From Planktothrix serta PCC 8927 (GTDB taxonomy: Bacteria; Cyanobacteriota; Cyanobacteriia; Cyanobacteriales; Microcoleaceae): a stretch of 64,000 nucleotides of DNA. The stretch spans positions 126,789 to 190,788 of the forward strand of contig NZ_LR734855.1 of the NCBI RefSeq assembly GCF_900010725.2, read 5' to 3'. This document shows positions 1-9,000 of this stretch, in pieces. How positions within the stretch are numbered: the first letter of the stretch is position 1; each line of letters opens with the position of its first letter. A program made the translations under genes and the position numbers. The notes under the pieces were generated by a model. It saw nothing but the letters and a program-made list of their open reading frames with translations, was not told where the DNA came from and did no database searches.

Positions 1-1230
1 CCGATCTTTATTTTTTCATTAGGAACTGCTATTCCTTTAGCCTTATCTCGGCGTTTATCTCAAGGATGGACAAATCTTGAAATCAGTTTAGGAATAGTAA
101 AACGGGGATTTTTATTAGGAACTTTTGCGATTGTTTTACAACATTTCCGTCCAACGGTGATTAATCCTGAAGCAAGTTCTGAAAAATGGCAACTTGCTTT
201 AATCGGATTTGCTATATTATTTTTAATGTTTGTTCAGTTACCCAGGGTTATTCCTAAATGGATTAATTTAGCTATGAATTTAATCGGTTGGGGGGCTGCG
301 ATCGCAATTTTAACTCAAATTCAATATCCCCATAATGCCAAATTGCCTGAATTTTCTCTCTATCGAAGTGATATTATTTTATTGGTATTAACAAATATTA
401 TTATTTTTACTTCTTTTATTTGGTTATTTACACGCCATCATCCCCAATTTAGAGCGGGGTTGCTGGCGGTTTTATTCGCCTTAATGTTATCGAAATCAGC
501 CGGAGGATGGATGAGCGATCTGTTATCTATTTCTCCTATTCCTTGGTTATATCGATTTGAATATTTAAAATATTTATTTATTGCTATCCCAGGAACCTTA
601 ATTGGGGATGAAATCGTCAGTTATACCCAAATTAATGATGAATATATCCCTAAAACTTGGAACCGATTTCGCCTAGGAGGAATTGTGATTTTAATGGTGC
701 TAATCATTTTAAATTTAGTCATCGGTTTACAATCTCGTTTACTCCCCCAAACCACCGGAATTAGTTTAATTTTATTAATTTTAAGCTATCGCTTACTCAA
801 AGACCCTAGCCATCCCTTAGAAGAGTTACTTTATCAAATGTATCAATGGGGAATTTATGGGTTAATTTTAGGATTAGCCTTTGAACCTTATCAAGGAGGA
901 ATTAAAAAAGATCCTACAACAATGAGTTATTTTTTTATAACATTGGCGATCGCAATTTTCCTATTAATTATCTTAACCATTCTCATCGATAGTTTTGATC
1001 AAACCCTTTGGTTTCAGTTATTCATCGATACGGGTAAAAATCCCATGATTGGTTATTTAGCCTTTGCCAATTTGTTATGGCCTATTTTAGAGTTAAACGG
1101 TTGGACTCCTAAAATTGAAGCCTTAACAAATACCCCTTTTCTGGGATTTTTGAGAGGATTATCCTATACTTTAATGATAGCATTATTTGTCAGTTTATGC
1201 ACCCGGTTAAAATTATTTTGGAAAACCTAA
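1..1230 (+). CDS. Multipass membrane protein, DUF5009/HGSNAT-like (5' truncated)
   Basis: The reading frame is open from base 1, so the gene begins upstream of the window; the in-frame GTG at 157 is internal. The visible 409 codons are mostly hydrophobic segments of about 20 residues separated by short charged loops, as expected for a polytopic inner-membrane protein. The pattern (paired helices with a GKNPM-type motif in the C-terminal third) recalls the DUF5009/heparan-glucosaminide acetyltransferase-like family, proposed to pass acyl groups across the membrane to sugars. The family call rests on overall look only. It ends 4 bp before cobU and is probably co-transcribed with it. Confidence 0.55.
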   Translation, partial: PIFIFSLGTAIPLALSRRLSQGWTNLEISLGIVKRGFLLGTFAIVLQHFRPTVINPEASSEKWQLALIGFAILFLMFVQLPRVIPKWINLAMNLIGWGAAIAILTQIQYPHNAKLPEFSLYRSDIILLVLTNIIIFTSFIWLFTRHHPQFRAGLLAVLFALMLSKSAGGWMSDLLSISPIPWLYRFEYLKYLFIAIPGTLIGDEIVSYTQINDEYIPKTWNRFRLGGIVILMVLIILNLVIGLQSRLLPQTTGISLILLILSYRLLKDPSHPLEELLYQMYQWGIYGLILGLAFEPYQGGIKKDPTTMSYFFITLAIAIFLLIILTILIDSFDQTLWFQLFIDTGKNPMIGYLAFANLLWPILELNGWTPKIEALTNTPFLGFLRGLSYTLMIALFVSLCTRLKLFWKT

Positions 1231-1234
1231 TTTT

Positions 1235-1801
1235 ATGATAATTTCTGCTCAATTAACTGTCGTGACTGGCCCAGCCCGTTCAGGAAAAAGTGAATGGGCG
1301 GAAGCCTTAGCAATACAGTCTAAAAAACAAGTAATTTATATTGCGACATCTCAACGTGATCCAACGGATCAGGAGTGGGAAATTCGGCTTCAAAAACATC
1401 AGAAACGCCGTCCGATCAACTGGAAAATCTTAGAAGTTCCTGTAGAATTAACGACAACATTACAAACTCTATCCTGTCAAGATAATTGTATCCTTGTAGA
1501 TTCATTAGGAACGTGGTTAGCTAATCTTCTGGATCAAGATGAAATCACCTGGGAAAATACTCAAGATCAATTGTTACAAACCTTGGATCAAATCCCAGGA
1601 AATATCATTTTAGTCGCAGAAGAAACGGGATGGGGAATTGTTCCCGCTTATCCTATGGGTCGAAGCTTCCGCGATCGCTTAGGGGCGTTAGTTCGTCATT
1701 TAGGGGCGATCGCCAACTGCGTTTATCTGGTGACAGGCGGTTATGTTTTGAATCTGACAGAATTAGGTTCGCCGTTAAAGTCAGAATTGCCAAAAACCTG
1801 A
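1235..1801 (+). CDS. cobU: Adenosylcobinamide kinase / adenosylcobinamide-phosphate guanylyltransferase
   Basis: Bifunctional cobalamin nucleotide-loop assembly enzyme (CobU/CobP): it phosphorylates adenosylcobinamide and then transfers GMP from GTP to give AdoCbi-GDP. The P-loop GPARSGKS is at residues 12-19. His55 in the LQKHQKRRP segment matches the family's guanylylated histidine, and the late segment with GWGIVP...GRSFRD is the second family signature. The 188-residue length is usual. It starts 4 bp after the preceding membrane-protein gene and ends 6 bp before the next one, so the three look like one transcript. No other cobalamin genes are nearby. Confidence 0.93.
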   Translation: MIISAQLTVVTGPARSGKSEWAEALAIQSKKQVIYIATSQRDPTDQEWEIRLQKHQKRRPINWKILEVPVELTTTLQTLSCQDNCILVDSLGTWLANLLDQDEITWENTQDQLLQTLDQIPGNIILVAEETGWGIVPAYPMGRSFRDRLGALVRHLGAIANCVYLVTGGYVLNLTELGSPLKSELPKT

Positions 1802-1807
1802 TACCCT

Positions 1808-2509
1808 ATGTTTGAGTCAAACTTTTTCCCTGCTACGGTCAGCTTCAATTTTATGCCTAAATGGTTTGTGTTGCACTGGCGTTTTCTATGTTTATTAATT
1901 GCTTTGGGAACAATATTAACCCCATTCCTTTTGACAGTTTATATTAAAACAGTTACGAATAAACGTCGATATTTTCAAGTTGAAAAAGTTCCCAATGAAC
2001 CCGTTGCAATTGTATTTGGTGCGGGAGTTTGGGCTGATGGAACCCCGACACCGATGTTAGCAGATCGAGTAGAAGGGGCGGTAGAATTATATCGTTTAGG
2101 ACGAGTTCATAAAATATTAATGACGGGAGATAATGGCACTCCTGAATATAATGAAGTCGTAGCAATGCAGCAATATGCAGAACGTTTAGGAGTTCCAAAT
2201 AAAGATATTAAATTAGATTATGCGGGATTTAGTACCTATGAAAGTTGTTATCGAGCAAAAGAAATTTTTGGCGTAGAAAGAGCGGTTTTAATTACCCAAA
2301 AATATCATCTTCCCCGTGCGGTTTACACCTGTAACCAATTAGGGATAGAATCAGTGGGTTTAGGAACACCGGACTGGGGAAAATTTCGGGATGATTCTAT
2401 GAGATTCTATACTCAACGGGAAGTTTTAGCTGTCCTAAAAGCCATCCTAGAACTCCATATTATTCGTCCTAAACCTACCTTTCTCGGCCCCTTTGAAGGA
2501 ATGTCTTAA
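1808..2509 (+). CDS. DUF218 (SanA/YdcF-like) envelope protein
   Basis: 233 residues with one N-terminal membrane anchor (about residues 20-45) and a DUF218 domain. Family hallmarks visible are the VAIVFGAGVW strand, a TGDNGTPEYNE loop, and the later LITQKYHLPRA motif. The family includes E. coli SanA and YdcF, linked to envelope barrier function and possibly to nucleotide-type cofactor binding; the reaction is not established. An ATG at 1853 (start MPKWF) would give a shorter protein that keeps the anchor and is also a reasonable start. It is downstream of cobU by 6 bp. A GC-rich hairpin follows at 2520-2538. Confidence 0.8.
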   Translation: MFESNFFPATVSFNFMPKWFVLHWRFLCLLIALGTILTPFLLTVYIKTVTNKRRYFQVEKVPNEPVAIVFGAGVWADGTPTPMLADRVEGAVELYRLGRVHKILMTGDNGTPEYNEVVAMQQYAERLGVPNKDIKLDYAGFSTYESCYRAKEIFGVERAVLITQKYHLPRAVYTCNQLGIESVGLGTPDWGKFRDDSMRFYTQREVLAVLKAILELHIIRPKPTFLGPFEGMS

Positions 2510-2519
2510 TCAGTTGTAG

Positions 2520-2538
2520 GGGCGGGGTTTTCCCGCCC
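2520..2538. terminator. GC-rich hairpin after the DUF218 gene
   Basis: A 7-bp perfect stem GGGCGGG / CCCGCCC closes a five-base loop 11 bp past the stop codon. There is no clear U-tract, so termination is possible but not certain. The same GGGGCGGG...CCCGCCC theme recurs in other spacers of the window and may be a dispersed repeat rather than a dedicated terminator. Confidence 0.45.
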
Positions 2539-2591
2539 AAACTCAAATAATCAGCAAGGGCTAACTGTCAACAATTAACACAATTAAAATT

Positions 2592-3236
2592 ATGGCTTTA
2601 TATTTAGATTCTGCCATCATTTCCGAAGCAGAAATTGTCAAAGAGTGGGGATGGGTGAAAGGAATTACCACGAACCCTACCCTATTAGCCAAAAGTGAAT
2701 TATCTCCTGAAGAAACGTTAACTCAGTTAAAAAGGTTAATTTCCGGGGAAATTTATTATCAATTAACGGCTTCGGATTTTCAGGGAATGGTAACAGAAGG
2801 AAAAAAAGCCTTTGAACTATTAGGAGAACAAACGGTTTTGAAGATTCCAGCTACCTCTGTAGGATTTCAAGTTGTTGCTAATTTATCTCCAGAAATTCCC
2901 TGTTCTGTTACTGCTATTTATAGTGCGGCTCAAGCGGCTGTTGCGATGGAAGCAGGAGCTAAATATGCGATCGCGTATGTTAATCGTGCTACCCGATTAT
3001 TAGGGGATGGAATTGCATTAGTAAAAGACATGGCGAATATATTAGCAGGAAGTCCTACAAAAATATTGGCAGCGAGTCTTAAATCTCCTCAAGAAGCAGC
3101 CGCAACTTTGCAAGCAGGAGCTTATCATTTAACCTTACCCTTAGACATTTTAACCGCCATGACTACCCATGAATTATCGGAAAAAACCGTTATCGAATTT
3201 AATCAGAATGGCATGGGAATTAACTTAGTAAGTTAA
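2592..3236 (+). CDS. Transaldolase / fructose-6-phosphate aldolase family protein
   Basis: 214 residues, the length of the short transaldolase group (FSA/TalC type). The N-terminus MALYLDSAIISE and the GITTNPTL motif near residue 25 are the family's phosphate-binding start. The Lys of the TVLKIPAT segment (about residue 84) is the Schiff-base lysine of the class. AIYSAAQAAVAMEAGA and YVNRATR segments also match. It would make or break a dihydroxyacetone unit from a sugar phosphate in the cytoplasm. Whether it is a true transaldolase or an F6P aldolase cannot be told from sequence alone. It stands alone between two spacer hairpins. Confidence 0.87.
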   Translation: MALYLDSAIISEAEIVKEWGWVKGITTNPTLLAKSELSPEETLTQLKRLISGEIYYQLTASDFQGMVTEGKKAFELLGEQTVLKIPATSVGFQVVANLSPEIPCSVTAIYSAAQAAVAMEAGAKYAIAYVNRATRLLGDGIALVKDMANILAGSPTKILAASLKSPQEAAATLQAGAYHLTLPLDILTAMTTHELSEKTVIEFNQNGMGINLVS

Positions 3237-3263
3237 AATAATCCTTACAATCTTTTGGGGTTT

Positions 3264-3282
3264 GGGCGAGAAGACCTCGCCC
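3264..3282. repeat. GGGCGAG/CTCGCCC dispersed hairpin
   Basis: A 7-bp perfect inverted repeat GGGCGAG-AAGAC-CTCGCCC followed by CCTACGGAC. A near copy is at 37971-37989. It lies between the aldolase gene and the helicase gene and could act as a terminator for the former. Confidence 0.5.
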
Positions 3283-3310
3283 CTACGGACATCCTACAAT
3301 AGAATAGAGA

Positions 3311-5710
3311 GTGTTGAATTCCCGTGTTTTTGTAGCCATGACTCAAACTGTTGATTTCCTTAGTCATTTGAATGCTTGTCAACGTCAAGCGGTTGAGCAT
3401 TTTTGCGGCCCTATGTTGGTAGTAGCGGGGGCGGGTTCGGGTAAGACACGGGCGTTAACCTATCGTATCGCTAATTTAATCCGCAGCCATCGAGTTCATC
3501 CTGAAAATATTTTAGCAGTCACATTTACCAATAAAGCCGCCAGGGAAATTAAAGAGCGGGTTGAGTCAATTTTTGCTCAACAACAAGCAGAAATTGAATT
3601 TGGAAAACCGTTTTCAGCCTTAGCAGCCGATGACCAAACTCGCCTTAAATCAAAGGTTTATCGCAGTTTAACTAAACATCTGTGGATGGGAACGTTCCAT
3701 AGTTTGTGCGCTCGGATTTTAAGATATGATATTAATAAATATCAAGATGAAAGTGGGCGAAAGTGGGACAAGAATTTTTCTATTTTTGATGAGGATGATG
3801 CTCAAAAATTGGTTAAATTCATTGTTTTAAAAGATATGAATTTAGACGATAAAAAATTTGAGCCTAAAAAAATTAGATATTCTATTAGTAATGCCAAAAA
3901 TTTAGGGTTTTCTCCTCAACAATATGCGAGAGAGAATCCTGATTATTATGGGCGAGTCGTATCGGAAGTTTATAGTTCCTATCAATCTCAATTAGCCTCA
4001 AATAATGCCTTAGATTTTGATGATTTAATTCGAGTCACCGTTGACTTACTTAGTCAAAACGAGCAAGTATTAGCCTATTGGAATCAAAAGTTTTGTCATA
4101 TTTTAGTGGATGAATATCAAGATACTAACCGCACCCAATATAACTTAATTCGATTATTAGTAACGAATGGCGAAAATCCTAGAACGATTAAAAATTGGCA
4201 AAATCGCTCTATTTTTGTTGTGGGAGATGTGGATCAATCGATTTATTCGTTTCGGATGGCAGACTATAAAATATTATTAGAATTTCAACAGGATTTTGGC
4301 GATCGCTTACCCGATGACGATACCCGGACGATGATTAAATTAGAAGATAATTATCGCTCACGGGAAAATATTCTCCAAGTCGCTAATCATCTGATTCAAC
4401 AAAATACCGAACGCATTGATAAAATCCTGCGTCCAACGCGAGGAGAAGGTCAACCGATTTATTGTTATAAGGCGGATGATGAAATAGATGAAGCCAACTT
4501 TATTCTATCACAAATTCAAGGAATTAGTCAACAAAATCCCGAATTAGATTATGGGGCTTTTGCAATTTTATATCGAACTAACGCTCAATCTCGCGCCTTA
4601 GAAGATGTGTTATTAAGAAATAATATTCCCTATACGGTTGTCGGAGGATTAAGGTTTTATGACCGTAAAGAAATCAAAGATTCCATATCTTATTTACGAG
4701 TTGTTGCTAACCCCGCCGATAGTGTGAGTTTGCTGAGAATTATTAATGTTCCCCGTCGAGGAATTGGCAAAACCACCATTGATGGGTTAGTCAATGCGTC
4801 TAAACAGTTAGGAATTCCCCTTTGGGAAGTGCTAAGTGATGAAGATTCAGTGAATACAATAGCCGGACGTTCGGCAAAATCTGTGAATCAATTTGCTCAA
4901 ATTATTAAAAATTGGCAAGAACGTATAGAAGACCATTCTGCACTGCAAATTTTAGAAGGAATATTAGAAGAAGCAGGTTATATTCAAGACTTAAAAAAAG
5001 AAGGAACAGACGAAGCAGAAAACCGCTTAGAAAATATTAAAGAATTGACGAATGCGGTGTCACAATTTCAAGAAGAATATGAGGATACAACATTAGAGGG
5101 ATTTTTATCCAGTGCCTCCCTTGCTTCAGATTTAGATAAATTACAAGAAGGACAAAAAGCCGTTTCTTTATTAACCCTTCATGCAGCAAAAGGGTTAGAA
5201 TTTCCCATTGTGTTTTTAGTCGGTTTAGAACAGGGACTTTTCCCTAATTTCCGCAGTTTAAATGATCCCTTATCTATTGAAGAAGAACGGCGTTTATGTT
5301 ATGTGGGAATTACTCGCGCTCAAGAACAATTGTTTTTAACCCATGCGTGTCAACGGCGGTTATGGGGACATTTAGAACCCTGTATCCCCTCAATGTTTTT
5401 AAAGGAATTACCAGAAGGATTAATTCATGGGTATATTCCTCCGTCTCAACCGAAAACAAGTAAAAGCAAGGGAACTAAAAAAGAGGCAAAATCACCCACT
5501 GAGACGAAACAACCTGCAAAAAATGCCAAATTAGAATCCGATGTTAAGGACTGGAAAGTGGGGGATAAAGTTTTTCATCGTACCTTTGGAATTGGTGAAG
5601 TAACCCACGTTTTTTCTAATAAAGATAAAATGTCTTTAGCGATTAAATTTGGGAGTCTTAGTCCTAAAATTCTTGACCCCAATACTGTTCCCTTACAACG
5701 CTTCAAATAA
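3311..5710 (+). CDS. pcrA: UvrD/PcrA-type ATP-dependent DNA helicase
   Basis: Superfamily 1 3'-5' helicase for DNA repair and replication-fork maintenance. The Walker A AGSGKT is at residues 41-46 and the Walker B LVDEYQDTN near residues 265-273. The motif GDVDQSIYSFR and the C-terminal VGITRAQEQLFL are family signatures. The last 50 residues (WKVGDKVFHRTFGIGEV...) form the Tudor-like tail of PcrA, which binds RNA polymerase in Bacillus. The GTG at 3311 gives 799 residues, but the ATG at 3338 (start MTQTVDF) is a more natural N-terminus and is my preferred start. No partner gene is adjacent. Confidence 0.94.
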   Translation: MLNSRVFVAMTQTVDFLSHLNACQRQAVEHFCGPMLVVAGAGSGKTRALTYRIANLIRSHRVHPENILAVTFTNKAAREIKERVESIFAQQQAEIEFGKPFSALAADDQTRLKSKVYRSLTKHLWMGTFHSLCARILRYDINKYQDESGRKWDKNFSIFDEDDAQKLVKFIVLKDMNLDDKKFEPKKIRYSISNAKNLGFSPQQYARENPDYYGRVVSEVYSSYQSQLASNNALDFDDLIRVTVDLLSQNEQVLAYWNQKFCHILVDEYQDTNRTQYNLIRLLVTNGENPRTIKNWQNRSIFVVGDVDQSIYSFRMADYKILLEFQQDFGDRLPDDDTRTMIKLEDNYRSRENILQVANHLIQQNTERIDKILRPTRGEGQPIYCYKADDEIDEANFILSQIQGISQQNPELDYGAFAILYRTNAQSRALEDVLLRNNIPYTVVGGLRFYDRKEIKDSISYLRVVANPADSVSLLRIINVPRRGIGKTTIDGLVNASKQLGIPLWEVLSDEDSVNTIAGRSAKSVNQFAQIIKNWQERIEDHSALQILEGILEEAGYIQDLKKEGTDEAENRLENIKELTNAVSQFQEEYEDTTLEGFLSSASLASDLDKLQEGQKAVSLLTLHAAKGLEFPIVFLVGLEQGLFPNFRSLNDPLSIEEERRLCYVGITRAQEQLFLTHACQRRLWGHLEPCIPSMFLKELPEGLIHGYIPPSQPKTSKSKGTKKEAKSPTETKQPAKNAKLESDVKDWKVGDKVFHRTFGIGEVTHVFSNKDKMSLAIKFGSLSPKILDPNTVPLQRFK

Positions 5711-6061
5711 TCCCGTTGTTGCGCTTCAGCGCACTTCATTTATTATTGAAAATGATAAAGAATTGCACTAATAATCACACGGTTTATGACTGACTTACTC
5801 ACAGAAGCCTTCAAAAAGTCCCAAAGTCTACCCGATTATTTAACACTGATTTTACCCCCGATCGCAAACCGAACTCGGACGAGAGGCACCCCTGTCCAGA
5901 GGATATAGCCTTCTCTGATAGACAGGTGGTTAGTCCGGTTTTCGGGTGGATGGGTCAACGATCGCCCAGCAGAAACTCAGCATTGCCCTGTCCGAAAATC
6001 CTGCTAAACTCAAAAAAACAGCCACGACCCGCCATAACCTGACTCCCTGGGATGACACATT
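5711..6061. other. 351-bp spacer with an antitoxin-like remnant
   Basis: Between pcrA and the STAND gene. A 40-codon open frame at 5786-5908 resembles the start of a cyanobacterial antitoxin-like protein (own entry). A second open frame runs from about 5934 across the start of the STAND gene in another frame, without a clear start codon or recognisable domain. No promoter was identified with confidence. Confidence 0.5.
5786..5908 (+). pseudogene. Truncated antitoxin-like fragment
   Basis: ATG at 5786 opens a 40-codon frame starting MTDLLTEAFKKSQSLPDYL and ending at TAG 5906-5908. The first 20 residues have the shape of small cyanobacterial antitoxins that start M-T-[DE]-L-L and continue with a charged helix; the complete antitoxin at 42206-42424 in this window starts MTELLERA. 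After residue 20 the frame turns into an unlike, Arg/Thr-rich tail, so I read it as a broken relic. It is short, and the similarity is by eye. Confidence 0.4.
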
Positions 6062-9000
6062 ATGGACTATTCCCGACTGGTGCGACTCAATCGACCCCTG
6101 TTAGCCGGAACCGCCCTCGTGGGCTTATGTTCCATCGTCACCGGAGGGGTAGCCGGTTCGGCTGCGGGGTTAGCGGTTCCCGTGTTAGCCGGATTTTCTA
6201 ACTTTTTCGCGGGGATGACCGGGAATAATTTAGGCACATTAATCGATCGCTTTCGCAACAGTAGCGATGTGCTGCGGAATGAAGATATCGCCAAAGCCGC
6301 CGGACGCACCGTAGCCAAAGCCTTGATGGAAAAAATCAGCCCCAACTATTCCGACAAGGAATCCTTAGACGATTTCGCTAATCAAATCGAGGAATATTGG
6401 GTGCAATGGGCAGAACAAGCCAAAACCCTCAACCTGTTTGAAACCCTCCAGGAAGACCAACTCTATCAGATTTTCAGCCAACAACCGGAACAGTTTACCG
6501 AGTATCAGGTGTTACCGGAAGAGGAATGGCGGGAAGTGGTCACCTGGTTATTCCAACAGGGATGTGAGAGAGGGGTTTTGGGAGATACCCTGGAGAATTA
6601 TCAAGATGTCATCAGAGATTTGGCGGCAGAATTAGCCACCAACTTTAATAAACACCTGCGCCAAGTCCTGAAAGATGATGCCAACAACGGGGGTCAAGCC
6701 TTTGTGGGGATGTTATTTGACCTGCATGGGGCGACCTTGGCGAAAGTTGACGAGATTCGGGACTATTTACCCGAAATCGCCACTCGTCAGGATATGCGCC
6801 GGGTATTGGCTGCCATTTCCCAATTACAACGCCCGAACCCACCGGCACCCGCCACCCCTTGGCACGGTTTAGGGGCAGTGGATACGGTACCCCAACTCCC
6901 CCCTCATTTTCTCCCCCGTCCTGAAGATATTGCCGCCTTAAAACAACGACTCTTGACCCCCACCAATCAAACCCTAGTGATGACTGGACAGGCGCAGAAA
7001 GTCGGGTTACAGGGGATGGGAGGCTTAGGGAAAACGGTGTTATCGGCAGCTTTAGGGCGGGATAATGAGGTGCGGCGACAGTTTCCCGATGGGATTATCT
7101 GGCTGACGGTGGGGATTAACCCGGACTGTATCGCCCTGTATCAACGCATTGCCACCACCTTGGGGGAAACCAGCGCCTATCAGGAAGGGGAACCCCAGTG
7201 GAATGCTTATCTCTCGAATCTGTTGCGGGAGAAGCGCTGTTTATTGGTGCTGGATGATGTGTGGTTACAACGGGAAGCCGAGCGATTTGTGGCGGTGTTG
7301 GGGCCCGACTGTCGCCTGTTGCTGACCACGCGGGATGCCCGGTTAATTGCGGGTTTGGGCGCGAATGGCTATGAGTTGGGGATGCTGGATGATACCCAAG
7401 GGCGACAATTATTAGCCAATTGGGCGAGAGTCCCTGTGGAGATGTTACCGCCGGAAGTGGCGGCGGTGATTGACCACTGCGGAAATTTGCCCTTAGCCTT
7501 GAAGTTGGCGGGGGCGCAAGTGGGCATGGGCAACAGTTGGGCGGATTTGGTGACGGCGTTGGATGCGGCGGATTTACACTTTCTCGACCATCCCGACGGC
7601 AGTATTTATAAAGTCATCGAGACCAGTGTGGAGCAGTTAGCCGCACCCTTGCGACAGGCTTATTTAGACTTAGGGATTGTTGCGCCGGACGTGGAAGTGT
7701 CCGAGGCGGCGTTAGTCAAGTTGTGGGGAAGGCGGGGAGAGGTGCCGGACTATCGGTTGCGGCAGGGGTTGACGGAGTTGGCGCAACGGGGGTTAGTGTT
7801 TGTGTCCGGGGAGTCGCCCTCGCGGTGGATGTCGTTGCATGATGTGCCGCAGAAGTATTTACGGGAACAGGTGCAGAATCCGGTGGCGCTGCATCGGGAC
7901 TGGTTGCGGAGTTATGGCGGTGGCAAGTTTCCCTGGACGGGGGCGGAGGTGGCGGCAGAGGTTTATCTATATCAGCAGGCGCTTTATCATTTCCGAGAGG
8001 CGGGGGAAATCGAGGCGTTTCGGCGGTTGTTATGGGATTTTGATTGGTTGCAAGGGAAGTTAGAGGCGACCGATATTCGGGCGCTGTTGGCAGATTTTGA
8101 GGCGGTGACGGTTGGGGAGAGTCGGGATAGTGGGCTGAAGCGGCTGGAAGGGGCGTTGCGGTTGTCGGCTCATGTGTTGGAGCAGGATAGCAGCCAGTTG
8201 GCGGGGCAGTTGTGGGGGCGGTTGTTGTCTTTTGTTGACTCTCCCCAACCCTATCGCTATTTTTGGGAAAGAATCCCCCTCATTGGAAAGTATTTACCGA
8301 AGTATGGGTCGAATTTCCAAGCTAAAACCTTCCCCGGCATCAGCCAACTGCTGACAGAGGCACAACAATATCAAAGAAAACATTGGATTCGTCCCATCTT
8401 CCCCAACCTCACCCCCCCTGGCGGGCCATTAATCCGAACCCTCTCAGGTCATAGTGATTCGGTATCGGCTCTCGCCATTACTCCTGATGGGCAACGGGTG
8501 GTTTCCGGTTCAAAGGATAAAACCTTAAAGGTCTGGAACTTGACGATAGGGAAGGAGGAACACACCCTCTCCGGTCATAGTGATTCGGTATCGGCTCTCG
8601 CCATTACTCCCGATGGACAACGGGTGGTTTCCAGTTCAAAGGATAAAACCCTAAAGGTTTGGAACTTGACGACAGGGAAGGAGGAACGCACCCTCTCCGG
8701 TCATGGTGATTCGGTATATGCTTTCGCCATTACTCCCGATGGACAACGGGTGGTTTCTACATCATCTTTGGACAAAATATTAAAACTATGGAATTTGGCA
8801 ACTGGTTCAGTAGAATTAGAAATTTCTATAGGTGGTCTTGTAACAGCAATGGCTTTAACTCCTGACGGACGACAAGTAGTTTTAACATCAGTACAAAGGG
8901 ATCTAGCAGTTGATAAGACTGGACAGTGGTTTTCTACGAATGTCCTAGCCCTTTGGGATTTAACAACGGGGAAAAGACTAGCTTATTTCCGGCATAGTGA